Shown: positions 24,953 through 32,140 of the stretch, piece after piece
Layout of the letters: each line of letters starts with the position of its first letter
Numbering within the stretch: position 1 is the stretch's first letter
Assembly: GCA_021825385.1 (NCBI GenBank)
Contig: JAKAHU010000006.1
Span: forward strand, 1-32,140
Length of the DNA: 32,140 nt
Reading direction: 5' to 3'
Origin: Chloroflexota bacterium
Lineage (GTDB): Bacteria; Chloroflexota; Limnocylindria; Limnocylindrales; CSP1-4
Made by a program: the position numbers and the translations under genes
The notes under the pieces: model-generated
Database searches by the model: none
Told to the model about the DNA's origin: nothing
Seen by the model: only the letters and a program-made list of their open reading frames with translations

Positions 24953-25947
24953 GCCTTCCTCCCGGCCAGGACGCGGTTCAGGCCCCGAGCAATGAACGTC
25001 AGCGACACGATCATGATCACCAGGTACGTGAAGGAAAGCGAGGCCGCGTAGCCGATCTGGAAGTCCCGCAGGCCCCGGATGTAGATGTAGTAGCTCGTCG
25101 TCTCGGTCGCCGTTCCGGGACCGCCGGAGGTCAGGACGTAGACGGTTTCCATGATCTTCGAGGCCTCGATCAGGCGGATGATGATCGCCCCCACCGAGAT
25201 CGGGCCCATGAGCGGGAAGGTCACCCTGAAGAAGGTCCGGATCGGTCCGGCTCCGTCGATCGCCGCCGCCAGGAACGGCTCTCTGGGCAGGCTCAGCAGA
25301 CCCGCCAGGAGCAGCAGCACCATGAATGGCGTCCACTGCCAGATCTCCACGATCATCACGCTCACCACGGCCGGTCCGCTCGCCGTCAGCCAGTTCTGGG
25401 CCGGCAAGCCGAGGAGCGCCATGACGTCATTCGCGGGACCGAGTGACTCATGAAGGATCGTGCGCCAGATCACGGTCATGATCACCGGCGTCGTCATCAT
25501 CGGCACCAGGAACAGGACCCTGAAGAAGCGCCGGGCCTTGACCTCACGCCAGACGGCCAAGGCGAGCGCGAAGCCGAGCACGTACTCGATCACCACGGTT
25601 CCGACCGCAATCACCGCCAGCCGGCCCAGCGAAGCCCAGTAGCGCTGGTCGGCAAAGAGCCGCTCGTAGTTCGTCGTTGCAATCCAGTCGAGGCCGGGCT
25701 GAGAGACGTTCCAGGATGAGAAGCTGACCCGGATCGTGAACAGGAGCGGGAACAGGATGATCAGGAGCAGGACGATCAGGCCCGGCAGCAGGAACAGGAG
25801 CTTGTAGGGCCGAATCGACGAGTCGCCACCCGAGTGCCCGGAGCGACGCCCTGGTCGCCCCCCATCGGTGGCCGACCGATCAGTCGAGCCGGGTCCGGTC
25901 GAGGCCTGCCCGCCCTCCGCCACGGTCACTTGATCTTCCTGACCCAT
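24949..25947 (-). CDS. ABC transporter permease (MalF/UgpA type)
   Basis: Inner membrane permease of 332 aa. The first about 45 residues are hydrophilic (Gly/Ser/Asp-rich) and cytoplasmic, followed by KLLFLLPGLIVLLLIILFPLLFTI as the first of six helices and a typical SFSSWNVSQPG loop. The EAA-type loop is around EPFLAAAIDGAGPIRTFFRVTFPLMGPI. I chose ATG 25947 because GGAGG lies 4-6 nt upstream; an ATG at 26025 would add 26 residues and lacks a good site, and it lies only 54 nt from the binding-protein stop. A large inverted repeat separates it from the binding protein gene. It matches the GlpP-type subunit. Confidence 0.93.
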   Translation of the reverse strand: MGQEDQVTVAEGGQASTGPGSTDRSATDGGRPGRRSGHSGGDSSIRPYKLLFLLPGLIVLLLIILFPLLFTIRVSFSSWNVSQPGLDWIATTNYERLFADQRYWASLGRLAVIAVGTVVIEYVLGFALALAVWREVKARRFFRVLFLVPMMTTPVIMTVIWRTILHESLGPANDVMALLGLPAQNWLTASGPAVVSVMIVEIWQWTPFMVLLLLAGLLSLPREPFLAAAIDGAGPIRTFFRVTFPLMGPISVGAIIIRLIEASKIMETVYVLTSGGPGTATETTSYYIYIRGLRDFQIGYAASLSFTYLVIMIVSLTFIARGLNRVLAGRKA

Positions 25948-26030
25948 CGCTCCTCCAGCGCCCCGACTGGGTGCCTGATCACCCACGATATCAGCATGGG
26001 AACTCACGCTGACCAGTTCTGCCATGGAAT

Positions 26031-26065
26031 GCGAGCGGGTCGAGGTTGAACCTCGACCCGCTCGC
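26031..26065 (-). repeat. Perfect 17-bp inverted repeat between binding protein and permease genes
   Basis: GCGAGCGGGTCGAGGTT, one base, then its exact reverse complement. It lies 18 nt beyond the stop of the binding protein and 84 nt before the permease start. As RNA it makes a very stable stem. No U run follows, so it is more likely a 3'-end stabiliser or partial terminator that keeps binding-protein mRNA abundant than a full terminator. Confidence 0.85.
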
Positions 26066-26082
26066 CGCGCAAGAGCACGAAG

Positions 26083-27735
26083 CTACGGGGCGTCCTCGAG
26101 GGCGACGACATTCGCGTACGCCTCGCGGACGCGATCGACGCCCACCCGCTGCACGATCTGGCGCCATTCGGCCGCCACACCGTCAAGGGCCTCTTGGGGG
26201 GTCTTCTGGCCGGCCAGCGCGTCAGCCACGCCGGCGGCCATCGAGGTCATGAACTCGTTGACGCCCGGAACCCGAAGGTCGAAGACGCGGTTCGGCTTGC
26301 CTTCCATCCCTGCCAGGGTGTCGACGTAGGTCTTGACCGTGGCCGGATCCCAGCCCAGGTTGGACTCCCAGAACTTCGGGTCGAAGTCACTCTTGCGGAA
26401 GGGGTTGACCCCGAACCGACCGATCCGGAGGTCGAGACTGTGGTTGGCCTCGTTGGAGAAGAAGCACAGGAAGTCGAAGGCCATGTCCTGGTTCTTGGAC
26501 AGGTTCGACACCGCGACGCCCCAGCCCCAGGTGATGTACGGGGCCCGGTTCGGAACATCGAAGTGCTCCCACTGGCCGGTGAGCCGATTCCAGACCTCAG
26601 TTGCCCCGGGCAGCGGGGCCGCGGCAACCTTGTTGCGGATCCGGCTCTTCGGTTCCTGAGCCTGGATGAACGCATCGTCCCAGGTGTAGCTCATCAGGGT
26701 CTGGCCGCCACCGAACGAGAGGATCTCGTCACCGAGACCGAAACTGCTGCCGCCCGGCGGGAACGCCTTCTGGGCATCAACGAACAGCTGCAGCCCCTTG
26801 ACGAAGCCGGGTGTGTTGATCAGCGGCTCCATCGTCTTCAGGTCGAAGAAGAAGCCGCCCTTGACGTTCGGGTTCTTGGCGTAGGGAGCCGCCCGGCCGA
26901 TGAACGCCGAGAACATCAGGTCGTCGCGCTTGGTGACCTCCGCGCTGCCGTAGTTCGGCTGGCCGTCTCCGTCCCAGTCCCAGCCAGAGAAGTACGTGGC
27001 GATTTCGTTGTACTCCTCCCAGGTCTGCGGCACTCGCAGGTCCTTGCCCGTCTCCTGCTTGTACCGGGCCTGCAGCTGTGGGTTGTCGAACACGTCGGTC
27101 CGGTACTTCAGGTAGTTCCGGTCGCCGTCCACCGGGTACTGGATCATCTTGCCGTTCCAGGTCGCGACGTCCTTGTAGTTCTGGGTGACGTCCTGCATCC
27201 CGCTGACGGACAGATACTGATCCGGAACGGGCGCCTCATACGGATTCAGATCGCCGATCCAGAGCGACCCGTTGAAAAACACGTCGTAGGCGTTCTGCCC
27301 GCTCTGGAGCGGGATGAGGATGCGCTGGAAGAGGTCACCGAAGGGGACGTGAACGACGTTCACCTTGGCGCCGGTGAGATCCTCGAATTGCCTGGCGTGC
27401 AGGTCGGTCGGCTCGCCCATGACCGGCACAGCGTGCGTGATCACGTTCAGGGTCCGGCCCGAGTAGTCCTTTTTCGAGATCGCGTCGTACGAGCAGGGGC
27501 CGGGCACGTCGGTGGCCGTCCCGTACACCGCGTAGTCCGAGCCGTACTTGGCGTAGCTGATCTCGCCGGCGCTCCCGCCCGCGGCCGGCGAGGCACCGGA
27601 TGCGGCCGGGGCGCCAGATGCCGGCGCGCTGCTGGGACTCTCGACCGCCGTCCCGCCACAGCCCATCACGAGGGCCAGCGGCAGAGTCACCAGAAGCGTC
27701 GCCCTCCTCCCCCGCCATACGCCTGCCCTTGTCAT
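26083..27735 (-). CDS. ABC transporter solute-binding lipoprotein (GlpV-like, 550 aa)
   Basis: Extracytoplasmic binding protein anchored as a lipoprotein. A basic start and hydrophobic stretch end in LVMGC with the likely lipidated C26, then a Ser/Ala/Pro spacer (27-58). The mature part opens with GRTLNVITHAVPVMGEPTDLHARQFEDLTG, a standard type of carbohydrate-binding cluster, and contains many aromatics, including WDWDGDGQPNYG and YITWGWGVAVSNLSKN. At 550 aa it is much longer than usual sugar-binding proteins (about 420), like the GlpV protein of glycerol importers. The start is ATG 27735 with AAGGAG 7 nt upstream. It is 52 nt downstream of the dehydrogenase, so both are likely on one message. 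Glycerol or another polyol is the best guess for the ligand. Confidence 0.92.
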   Translation of the reverse strand: MTRAGVWRGRRATLLVTLPLALVMGCGGTAVESPSSAPASGAPAASGASPAAGGSAGEISYAKYGSDYAVYGTATDVPGPCSYDAISKKDYSGRTLNVITHAVPVMGEPTDLHARQFEDLTGAKVNVVHVPFGDLFQRILIPLQSGQNAYDVFFNGSLWIGDLNPYEAPVPDQYLSVSGMQDVTQNYKDVATWNGKMIQYPVDGDRNYLKYRTDVFDNPQLQARYKQETGKDLRVPQTWEEYNEIATYFSGWDWDGDGQPNYGSAEVTKRDDLMFSAFIGRAAPYAKNPNVKGGFFFDLKTMEPLINTPGFVKGLQLFVDAQKAFPPGGSSFGLGDEILSFGGGQTLMSYTWDDAFIQAQEPKSRIRNKVAAAPLPGATEVWNRLTGQWEHFDVPNRAPYITWGWGVAVSNLSKNQDMAFDFLCFFSNEANHSLDLRIGRFGVNPFRKSDFDPKFWESNLGWDPATVKTYVDTLAGMEGKPNRVFDLRVPGVNEFMTSMAAGVADALAGQKTPQEALDGVAAEWRQIVQRVGVDRVREAYANVVALEDAP

Positions 27736-27787
27736 TCAGCTGCTCCTTCCTCTCCCGTGTTCCATCCCCTGTCCCTGGGCATCGGCA

Positions 27788-28840
27788 CTACGGCACCAGA
27801 ACGGCGCGGCCCTTGATCCTCCCGGCGTGGAGGTCGTGGAGCGCCTCGTTCGCCTGCTTCAGCCCGTACTCCTGGACAGCCAGCTTGACCAGGCCGCGGT
27901 CGGCCAGCGACATCAGCTCGTTCAGCTCGGCCCACGTGCCGACGAGGTTGCCGATGATGTTGCGCTCGGTGATGATCATGTCGACGGCCGGGATCGTGAT
28001 GTTCTCGCCGTAGCCCACGATGTAGTAGTTGCCCATGGCGCGAGTCATGGCCAGGCCGAGGCTCGTCGTGCCGTGCTCGCCGACGAAGTCGATCACCGCC
28101 TCTGCACCATTCCCCGAGGTGAGCGACAGGACGGCCTCGAGCGCGCCCTCCCCGGCCTTCACCAGGTGGTCCGCGCCGCACTCCCTGGCCAGGCCCAGGG
28201 AGAGATCCGATCGGTCGACGACGATGATGTCGGCGGCGCACATCGCCTTCAGGCACTGGATGCCGATGTGGCCAAGGCCACCGGCGCCGATCACGACGCA
28301 GTACTGGCCGGCGACGAGTTCGCGTGCCGCCTTCTTGGCCACGTGGTAGGCCGTCAGTCCCGCATCGGCGTAGGGCGCCACGTCCTTGGGGGCCAGCGTC
28401 GCCGGCAGCTTGACGAGGTTCCGTACCGACGTGGCCAGAGCCTCCGCGTAGCCGCCATTCGAATCGAGGCCGGGAAAGCGCCCCGGTCCATGCATATCGT
28501 GGCCACGGCGGTTGGTCAGAGACAGCCCGTCGGTGATCTTGGGGTGGACGATCACCGGGTCGCCCTTCCTGAGGCCCTCGACCTCAGTACCCATCTCCTC
28601 GATCCAGCCCGCGTTCTCGTGACCCATGATCAGGGGTAGCAGCGCCTGCCCCGTGGGATCCATGTGAGGACGCCAGACACCCTCGATGATGTGCAGGTCT
28701 GTCCTGCACACACCGGCGCCACCGATCCGCACGATGACGTCCGAGGGGCTCGTGATCCGGGGGTCGGGAACATCCTCGTACTCGACCCAGCTCGGTGCGG
28801 TCAGCTCTTCGTCGTACCGGTGCAGAACCTGTGCCTTCAT
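27788..28840 (-). CDS. Zinc-dependent alcohol dehydrogenase (MDR family) without structural zinc cysteines
   Basis: Medium-chain dehydrogenase of 350 aa that oxidises an alcohol or polyol with NAD. The catalytic zinc ligands are C45 (CRTDLH), H74-E75 (GHE) and probably D159 (YADAG). The Rossmann motif is GAGGLG (185-190), and VVD near 215 ends strand 2 with Asp, which favours NAD over NADP. The structural zinc lobe, normally C-x2-C-x2-C-x7-C, is degraded: the four positions are D104, S107, N110 and G118, although the surrounding RRG-DMH-FPGLD sequence is retained. The start is ATG 28840 with GGGAGAGG upstream. As first gene before the importer it probably acts on the imported substrate or on a product of it. 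Confidence 0.94.
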   Translation of the reverse strand: MKAQVLHRYDEELTAPSWVEYEDVPDPRITSPSDVIVRIGGAGVCRTDLHIIEGVWRPHMDPTGQALLPLIMGHENAGWIEEMGTEVEGLRKGDPVIVHPKITDGLSLTNRRGHDMHGPGRFPGLDSNGGYAEALATSVRNLVKLPATLAPKDVAPYADAGLTAYHVAKKAARELVAGQYCVVIGAGGLGHIGIQCLKAMCAADIIVVDRSDLSLGLARECGADHLVKAGEGALEAVLSLTSGNGAEAVIDFVGEHGTTSLGLAMTRAMGNYYIVGYGENITIPAVDMIITERNIIGNLVGTWAELNELMSLADRGLVKLAVQEYGLKQANEALHDLHAGRIKGRAVLVP

Positions 28841-29225
28841 TCCCAGAACCTCTCCCGCTGTCGCTCACCCTGCCTGACGTACGGACCGCGAGCCACTGAC
28901 CCTGACGGGCGCGAACGTCCAGTCCGCGCGCGGATGGATTCGCGGGCACTCGAACCCGCCAGGGCCGTCACCAGGTCACGGCGGGGCATCGGATCCGATG
29001 CCCACTCAAACCTGCTGGGCCGGGCCGAACGCAATCCGCCTCCTCCGTCCAGGTTTCGCGCCGACGAGGGCCTCGCGCCACGCTGCCACGCGTCACGCGG
29101 GCACGTTCCACCCAACGTTCTCGATGGGCGCGTCGAGGACCAGTAGGCTAGTGAAGACGCGGAGCGCCGGTCCAGCGGATTTCAGATACTGCGAACCTGC
29201 GCCACCAGCGAGGGTCTGACGAAGC
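28841..29225. other. 385-nt regulatory gap between the IclR and dehydrogenase genes
   Basis: It holds no convincing gene; small open frames on both strands are Arg/Pro-rich. It contains a perfect 20-bp palindrome (28984-29003) and a direct repeat of ACGTTC spaced 7 nt apart near 29103-29121, and it should carry the promoter of the dehydrogenase-importer operon. I could not place a -35/-10 pair with confidence. Confidence 0.7.
28984..29003. promoter_or_regulatory. Perfect 20-bp palindrome, candidate operator
   Basis: GGGCATCGGATCCGATGCCC is fully self-complementary. It lies 144 bp upstream of the dehydrogenase start and downstream of the IclR gene. A dimeric or tetrameric IclR protein would be expected to bind such a site, but no binding data are available from sequence. 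Confidence 0.55.
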
Positions 29226-30035
29226 TCAGGAGCCGGCCTGACCAACCGCAAGGATGTTCGAGGATCGTCGAGCCGAGGCGACAACGAGACCGACCAGCCG
29301 GTCCGCCTCGAACTCGAACTGCTCTGGCGGCAGACCCACCGCGATCGCCGCCGGCGGGCGCCCGACAGGCGTGAGAATCGGCGCCGCGACGCAGGTCAGG
29401 CCTGACACCCCTTCCTCGAGATCGAGGGCGAAGCCACGGCGGCGGGTCAGCTCGAGGGACTCGGCCAAGATCTCGCGCCGCGTCACCGTGCGTGAGGTGA
29501 GCGCAACGAGCGGCCAGTCATCGAGCAGCTCGTTCACCTGGCGCTTGTTCAGGCTGGCCATCAGGACTTTGCCCAGAGCCATCGTATGAGCGGGACCCCG
29601 AAGACCGGGCCGCAACAGGCGTTGATGCTCGGCCCCAGGGAATGACTGGGCGGCTGCGATCGTGATCTCTCGACCCACCAGTCGGCCGATCACCGCCACG
29701 CCCCTCACGGCCGCGGCCAGGGAGGCTAACTCACCAGACAGCTCCGGGAACGGATCGAGGCGTCGGTCGAGGCGCGCCAGCAAGAGGGGGAGGCGGTCCC
29801 CGAGAGTCAGGGAGCGGCTTGCGGTCCGCGCCAGATACCCCTCGTCGAGAAGGGTGTTCACCAGGTGGTAGGTCGTGCCCAAACTCAGCCCCAGGCTGGC
29901 CGCCAGGGCCTTCGGGTAGACCTCTTCATGTTCGGCAACGAACTCGAGGACGCGCAAGGCGCGCTGCACCGTGGACAGGGCGTCCCGGTGCTGCGAGCCG
30001 TTCTGGTCACTGCTCGCGTCCGGACCGATGGTCAT
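29226..30035 (-). CDS. IclR-family transcriptional regulator
   Basis: A 269-aa regulator. The winged helix-turn-helix spans about 18-80 (STVQRALRVLEFVAEHEEVY, LAASLGLSLGTTYHLVNTL, DEGYLARTASRSLTLGDRL). The effector-binding domain is about 95-260 and has the family patterns LLRPGLRGPAHTMALGKVLMA, ESLELTRRRGFALDLEEGVSGLTCVAAPI and AIAVGLPPEQF. IclR proteins usually bind small carbon metabolites and control nearby catabolic genes, so it most likely controls the dehydrogenase-importer operon 385 nt downstream and possibly itself. The start is ATG 30035, with GGAGCGAGG 5 nt upstream. It is transcribed the same way as the operon, so it could be co-transcribed or separate. Confidence 0.95.
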   Translation of the reverse strand: MTIGPDASSDQNGSQHRDALSTVQRALRVLEFVAEHEEVYPKALAASLGLSLGTTYHLVNTLLDEGYLARTASRSLTLGDRLPLLLARLDRRLDPFPELSGELASLAAAVRGVAVIGRLVGREITIAAAQSFPGAEHQRLLRPGLRGPAHTMALGKVLMASLNKRQVNELLDDWPLVALTSRTVTRREILAESLELTRRRGFALDLEEGVSGLTCVAAPILTPVGRPPAAIAVGLPPEQFEFEADRLVGLVVASARRSSNILAVGQAGS

Positions 30036-30389
30036 GAGGACCTCGCTCCACCCCCAAGATCAGCACAGGGTAGCGCACCCGTCAACGAATTCCCAGCCCA
30101 CCGGCCGTCTTGATTCAACCTTCCGGTCCCAGGGAGCGGCCGACCAGGTCGTCCTCAGGTTGCCCGGATCGAGCCGACCCATTGCCCCATCCGTACCAGG
30201 CGCCACCAGGACGAGTGCGTTCTTGATCGGTCGGCCTGGTCCGTCGATCGTGCCCCTGTCGGCGACAAGCGGACCTGGGGATGGATCGATGAGCCAGATC
30301 ATCACTTCGCTCGAGCCGGGAGGGCCCCTGGCGGCCACGCCTGCCGGATCGAGCCAGCCTTGGCAACCGAACTCAGCCTGGCAGAGGCC
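30036..30389. other. 354-nt divergent gap between the IclR gene and the plus-strand gene
   Basis: It holds a possible IclR promoter at 30057-30085. It also contains an 80-codon ATG frame on the minus strand (30060-30302) with mixed codon use and no ribosome-binding site, which I do not accept as a gene. No repeat or RNA gene is evident. Confidence 0.6.
30057..30085 (-). promoter_or_regulatory. Candidate promoter of the IclR gene
   Basis: On the minus strand TTGACG and TGATCT are separated by 17 nt, with a start expected near 30050, about 15 nt before the ATG. The -35 is good and the -10 weak. Confidence 0.35.
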
Positions 30390-31052
30390 ATGATCCCGAG
30401 TGTCGGTCGGATCCTGCGCCTCGTCTTCCAGCGGCCGGCTTCCGAGCCGGCCGAGGAACCGCCTCCGAGCGGCGGGCCGCCGGCCCAGCCCGAGGTCGAG
30501 TTCTCCGCCTACGGCGAGGACTGCCGGGTCTACGGCCGGATCCAGCTGGCCGCCGAACGCCTCTCCGACATGCTCAATACTCACGACCAGGTCCTGCTCG
30601 TGTCCGTGCTCGTCGAGAGTCTGGCTGACGGGTGCACCTATGCCGTCGACGAGGTCAAGATCGCGCGCGACGAGCTCCTGGTTGTCGAGGCGCTCGGACC
30701 GCGAGGAAACCCGGGGCGCCGAACCCGGACCCGCCCCTATCCGCTGGCGGTCAAGCTCGGCCCATACGAGGTGCGCGGCTACGTCCACGTGACCCCCGGA
30801 GCGGACGTCCTGAACGCCGTCCGTCGCCGCCGGCCGATGGTGCCCTTGACGGACGCCTCGATCAGCTACGTGTGCGGGGGAGCCCTTCGGCGACGCCATG
30901 CCGCGACGCTCCTGTTCAACCGGGAATGCGCCGACTGGCTCGCCCTGACCGACGACGAGGCGATCGACTTCCCGGAGCTGCCGTTTCCGGTCAGCGCGGG
31001 CCCTCTGGTGAAAGACTTCACCGGCCAGGTGCTTACCTTCCAGGACGCGTAA
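30390..31052 (+). CDS. Hypothetical protein with internally duplicated domain
   Basis: The only convincing plus-strand gene; 220 aa from ATG 30390 (AGAGG 2 nt upstream is too close for a good site; TTG 30360 would add 10 residues). I do not recognise a named function. After a Pro-rich start come two similar units, about 46-100 (RVYGRIQLAAERLSDMLN, then VLLVSVLVES, KIARDELLVVE) and 126-186 (EVRGYVHVTPGADVLNAV, then MVPLTDASIS, TLLFNRECADWLAL). Each has a V-x-G strand, a helix with an L-x-x-L type core, then two strands, suggesting an ancient duplication. No signal peptide or membrane segment is seen, so it is probably cytoplasmic. It converges on lhgO. Confidence 0.8.
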   Translation: MIPSVGRILRLVFQRPASEPAEEPPPSGGPPAQPEVEFSAYGEDCRVYGRIQLAAERLSDMLNTHDQVLLVSVLVESLADGCTYAVDEVKIARDELLVVEALGPRGNPGRRTRTRPYPLAVKLGPYEVRGYVHVTPGADVLNAVRRRRPMVPLTDASISYVCGGALRRRHAATLLFNRECADWLALTDDEAIDFPELPFPVSAGPLVKDFTGQVLTFQDA

Positions 31053-31102
31053 GCCGACCCGCCCAAGCGGGCCGACGCCCTCCTCAGGGCAGCTCGAACT
31101 CC

Positions 31103-32140
31103 TCAGGCCAGCCCGAAGCGCGCCAGGGCAGTCTGGGCGAGCAGTCCGCCGATCGCCAGGGAGCTCGTGGCCGCCGGGGAGGGCGCATTCCGGACGTGGA
31201 CAACGCGCTCCGATCCCCCGAGGTCGAAGTCGTCGAGCAGCCGCCCATCGCGACCGAGCGCCTGAGCCCGGACGCCCGACGGCCCGAACACCAGCTGATC
31301 GGCACGCAGCTCAGGGACGTAGCGCCGGAGCTGGGCCAGAAAGGCCGCCGCCGACCAGTCCCGCCACAGTTCGGCCAGACCGGTCCGCCAGTACCGAGCG
31401 GCAAGGCGCAAGAATCCCGGATAGGAGAGCGTGGCCACGAGATCCGTGAGGCGGACGTCGCGCCGTCCGTATCCGTCCCGGGCGAAGGCGAGGACGGCGT
31501 TCGGACCGGCCCACACGGCTCCGTCGATCCGCTTTGTCAGATGGACGCCCAGGAACGGGAAGCGGGGGTCCGGAACCGGGTAGATCAGCCCGCGCACGAG
31601 GTGCCGCGCCTCGGGCGTGAGGGTGTAGTAATCGCCCCGGAAGGGGATGATCCGGGGCACGTCCGGGCCGGTCTCGCCGCCCAGCGCTGCGACCCGGTCG
31701 GCCCACAGACCCGCGCAGGCGATCGCGCCGCGGGCCACGACCGCGCCGCGGGGGGTGGCCAGGACGACCTCGCCCCGACCCTGCCTGATCCCCGTCACCG
31801 CCCGCTCCGTTTCGATCCGCCCGCCGCGGGCCACGATGTCGTCGGCGAGGCCGTGAGCGACGTCCCGAAAGTCGACGATTCCGGCCCGCGGGCTCCAGAG
31901 CGCCCGCAGGCCGCGGGCGTGGGGCTCGATCTCCCGGATCCGCTCGGGCCCAACTGACTCCAGTCCCTCGACCCCGTTCGCCCGGGCCCGCTCCTCGAGC
32001 GTCGCCAGCCGCGCCAGCTCGTCCTCGGTCACGGCCACGACGAGCTTGCCGGGGCGCGAGAAGGGGATCCCCTTCTCCTCCAGGTATGCCTCCAGGAGCG
32101 CTCTGCCCTCCCGGCACAGACGAGCCTTCAGGGAGCCGGG
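31103..32140 (-). CDS. lhgO: L-2-hydroxyglutarate oxidase, 5' end cut by window edge
   Basis: FAD enzyme that oxidises L-2-hydroxyglutarate to 2-oxoglutarate, usually membrane-associated. The visible 345 residues start with PGSLKARLCREGRALLE and continue in frame to the right edge, so the FAD-binding N-terminus lies outside the window. Family sequences include IPFSRPGKLVVAVTEDEL, IPFRGDYYTL, YPVPDPRFPFLGVHLTKRIDG with AGPNAVLAFARDGYGR, and the end HVRNAPSPAATSSLAIGGLLAQTAL. Internal GTG 32038 could pass for a start but the frame and family match continue upstream. It faces the plus-strand gene with 50 nt between the stops; a short CCCGC/GCGGG stem lies there, without a U run. Confidence 0.95.
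   Translation of the reverse strand, partial: PGSLKARLCREGRALLEAYLEEKGIPFSRPGKLVVAVTEDELARLATLEERARANGVEGLESVGPERIREIEPHARGLRALWSPRAGIVDFRDVAHGLADDIVARGGRIETERAVTGIRQGRGEVVLATPRGAVVARGAIACAGLWADRVAALGGETGPDVPRIIPFRGDYYTLTPEARHLVRGLIYPVPDPRFPFLGVHLTKRIDGAVWAGPNAVLAFARDGYGRRDVRLTDLVATLSYPGFLRLAARYWRTGLAELWRDWSAAAFLAQLRRYVPELRADQLVFGPSGVRAQALGRDGRLLDDFDLGGSERVVHVRNAPSPAATSSLAIGGLLAQTALARFGLA

Noticed and set aside
26194-27816. 540-codon plus-strand frame opposite the binding protein
   Set aside because: The minus strand encodes a lipoprotein with clear signal sequence and conserved blocks; the plus frame has none.
28925-29010. tRNA-like sequence with a TTCGAGT loop between GCGGG and CCCGC on the minus strand
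   Set aside because: The loop has eight bases instead of seven, and no matching acceptor stem, D arm or anticodon arm could be drawn.
30060-30302. 80-codon ATG frame on the minus strand in the IclR upstream gap
   Set aside because: It has no ribosome-binding site, mixed third-position bases unlike neighbours, and it overlaps the candidate IclR promoter. It could be a gene remnant but there is no support.

Overview
The window is GC-rich DNA from a bacterium (about 70-78% G+C in most genes; I estimated this by eye on sample lines). Gene content and protein style suggest a Chloroflexota-like or actinobacterium-like lineage. I favour an uncultured Chloroflexota of the Limnocylindria type because of the proline-rich secreted proteins, the TrpB2-type synthase and the long-form NfeD, but this is inference. 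Nearly all genes lie on the minus strand; the only clear plus-strand gene is at 30390-31052. I saw no CRISPR array, insertion sequence, integrase or rRNA.

Reading leftwards (the direction of transcription), positions 18018 to 1 hold housekeeping and conserved genes: a short DnaB-like ATPase, inorganic pyrophosphatase, a 2'-5' RNA ligase-like phosphodiesterase, a proline-rich membrane protein overlapping TrpB2, a small zinc-ribbon protein, TyrA, a Nudix hydrolase, an NfeD/SPFH membrane pair, a receiver-ParA (CpaE-like) fusion, ComM/YifB, DprA, a CAP-domain surface protein, a small hypothetical protein and TopA (cut by the left edge). ComM, DprA and TopA together form a DNA-uptake and DNA-topology neighbourhood.

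Positions 18099-21830 hold an M20 peptidase, FtsH with a recognisable leader, and an elongator-type tRNA-Met(CAT). Positions 21927-30035 hold one catabolic unit: an IclR regulator, then a zinc alcohol dehydrogenase, a lipoprotein solute-binding protein, two permeases and two different ABC ATPases. The ATPase pair and the 550-residue binding protein resemble the rhizobial GlpSTPQV glycerol importer, so uptake and oxidation of a polyol or similar alcohol is the best guess. The unit has lower G+C (about 58-65% in sampled lines) than most of the window. The right end holds a plus-strand protein with an internal duplication and the 3' part of LhgO (L-2-hydroxyglutarate oxidase), which converges on it.

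The observations most worth a second look are these: the two ATPases appear to form one normal and one degenerate ATP site; the alcohol dehydrogenase has lost all four structural-zinc cysteines; the NfeD gene seems to start at ACG behind an ideal AGGAGG; a perfect 17-bp inverted repeat separates the binding protein from its permeases; a perfect 20-bp palindrome lies in front of the dehydrogenase; and several promoters sit so close to the start codon that their mRNAs may be leaderless. No wholly new system is evident. The asymmetric polyol importer with its modified dehydrogenase is the closest candidate.
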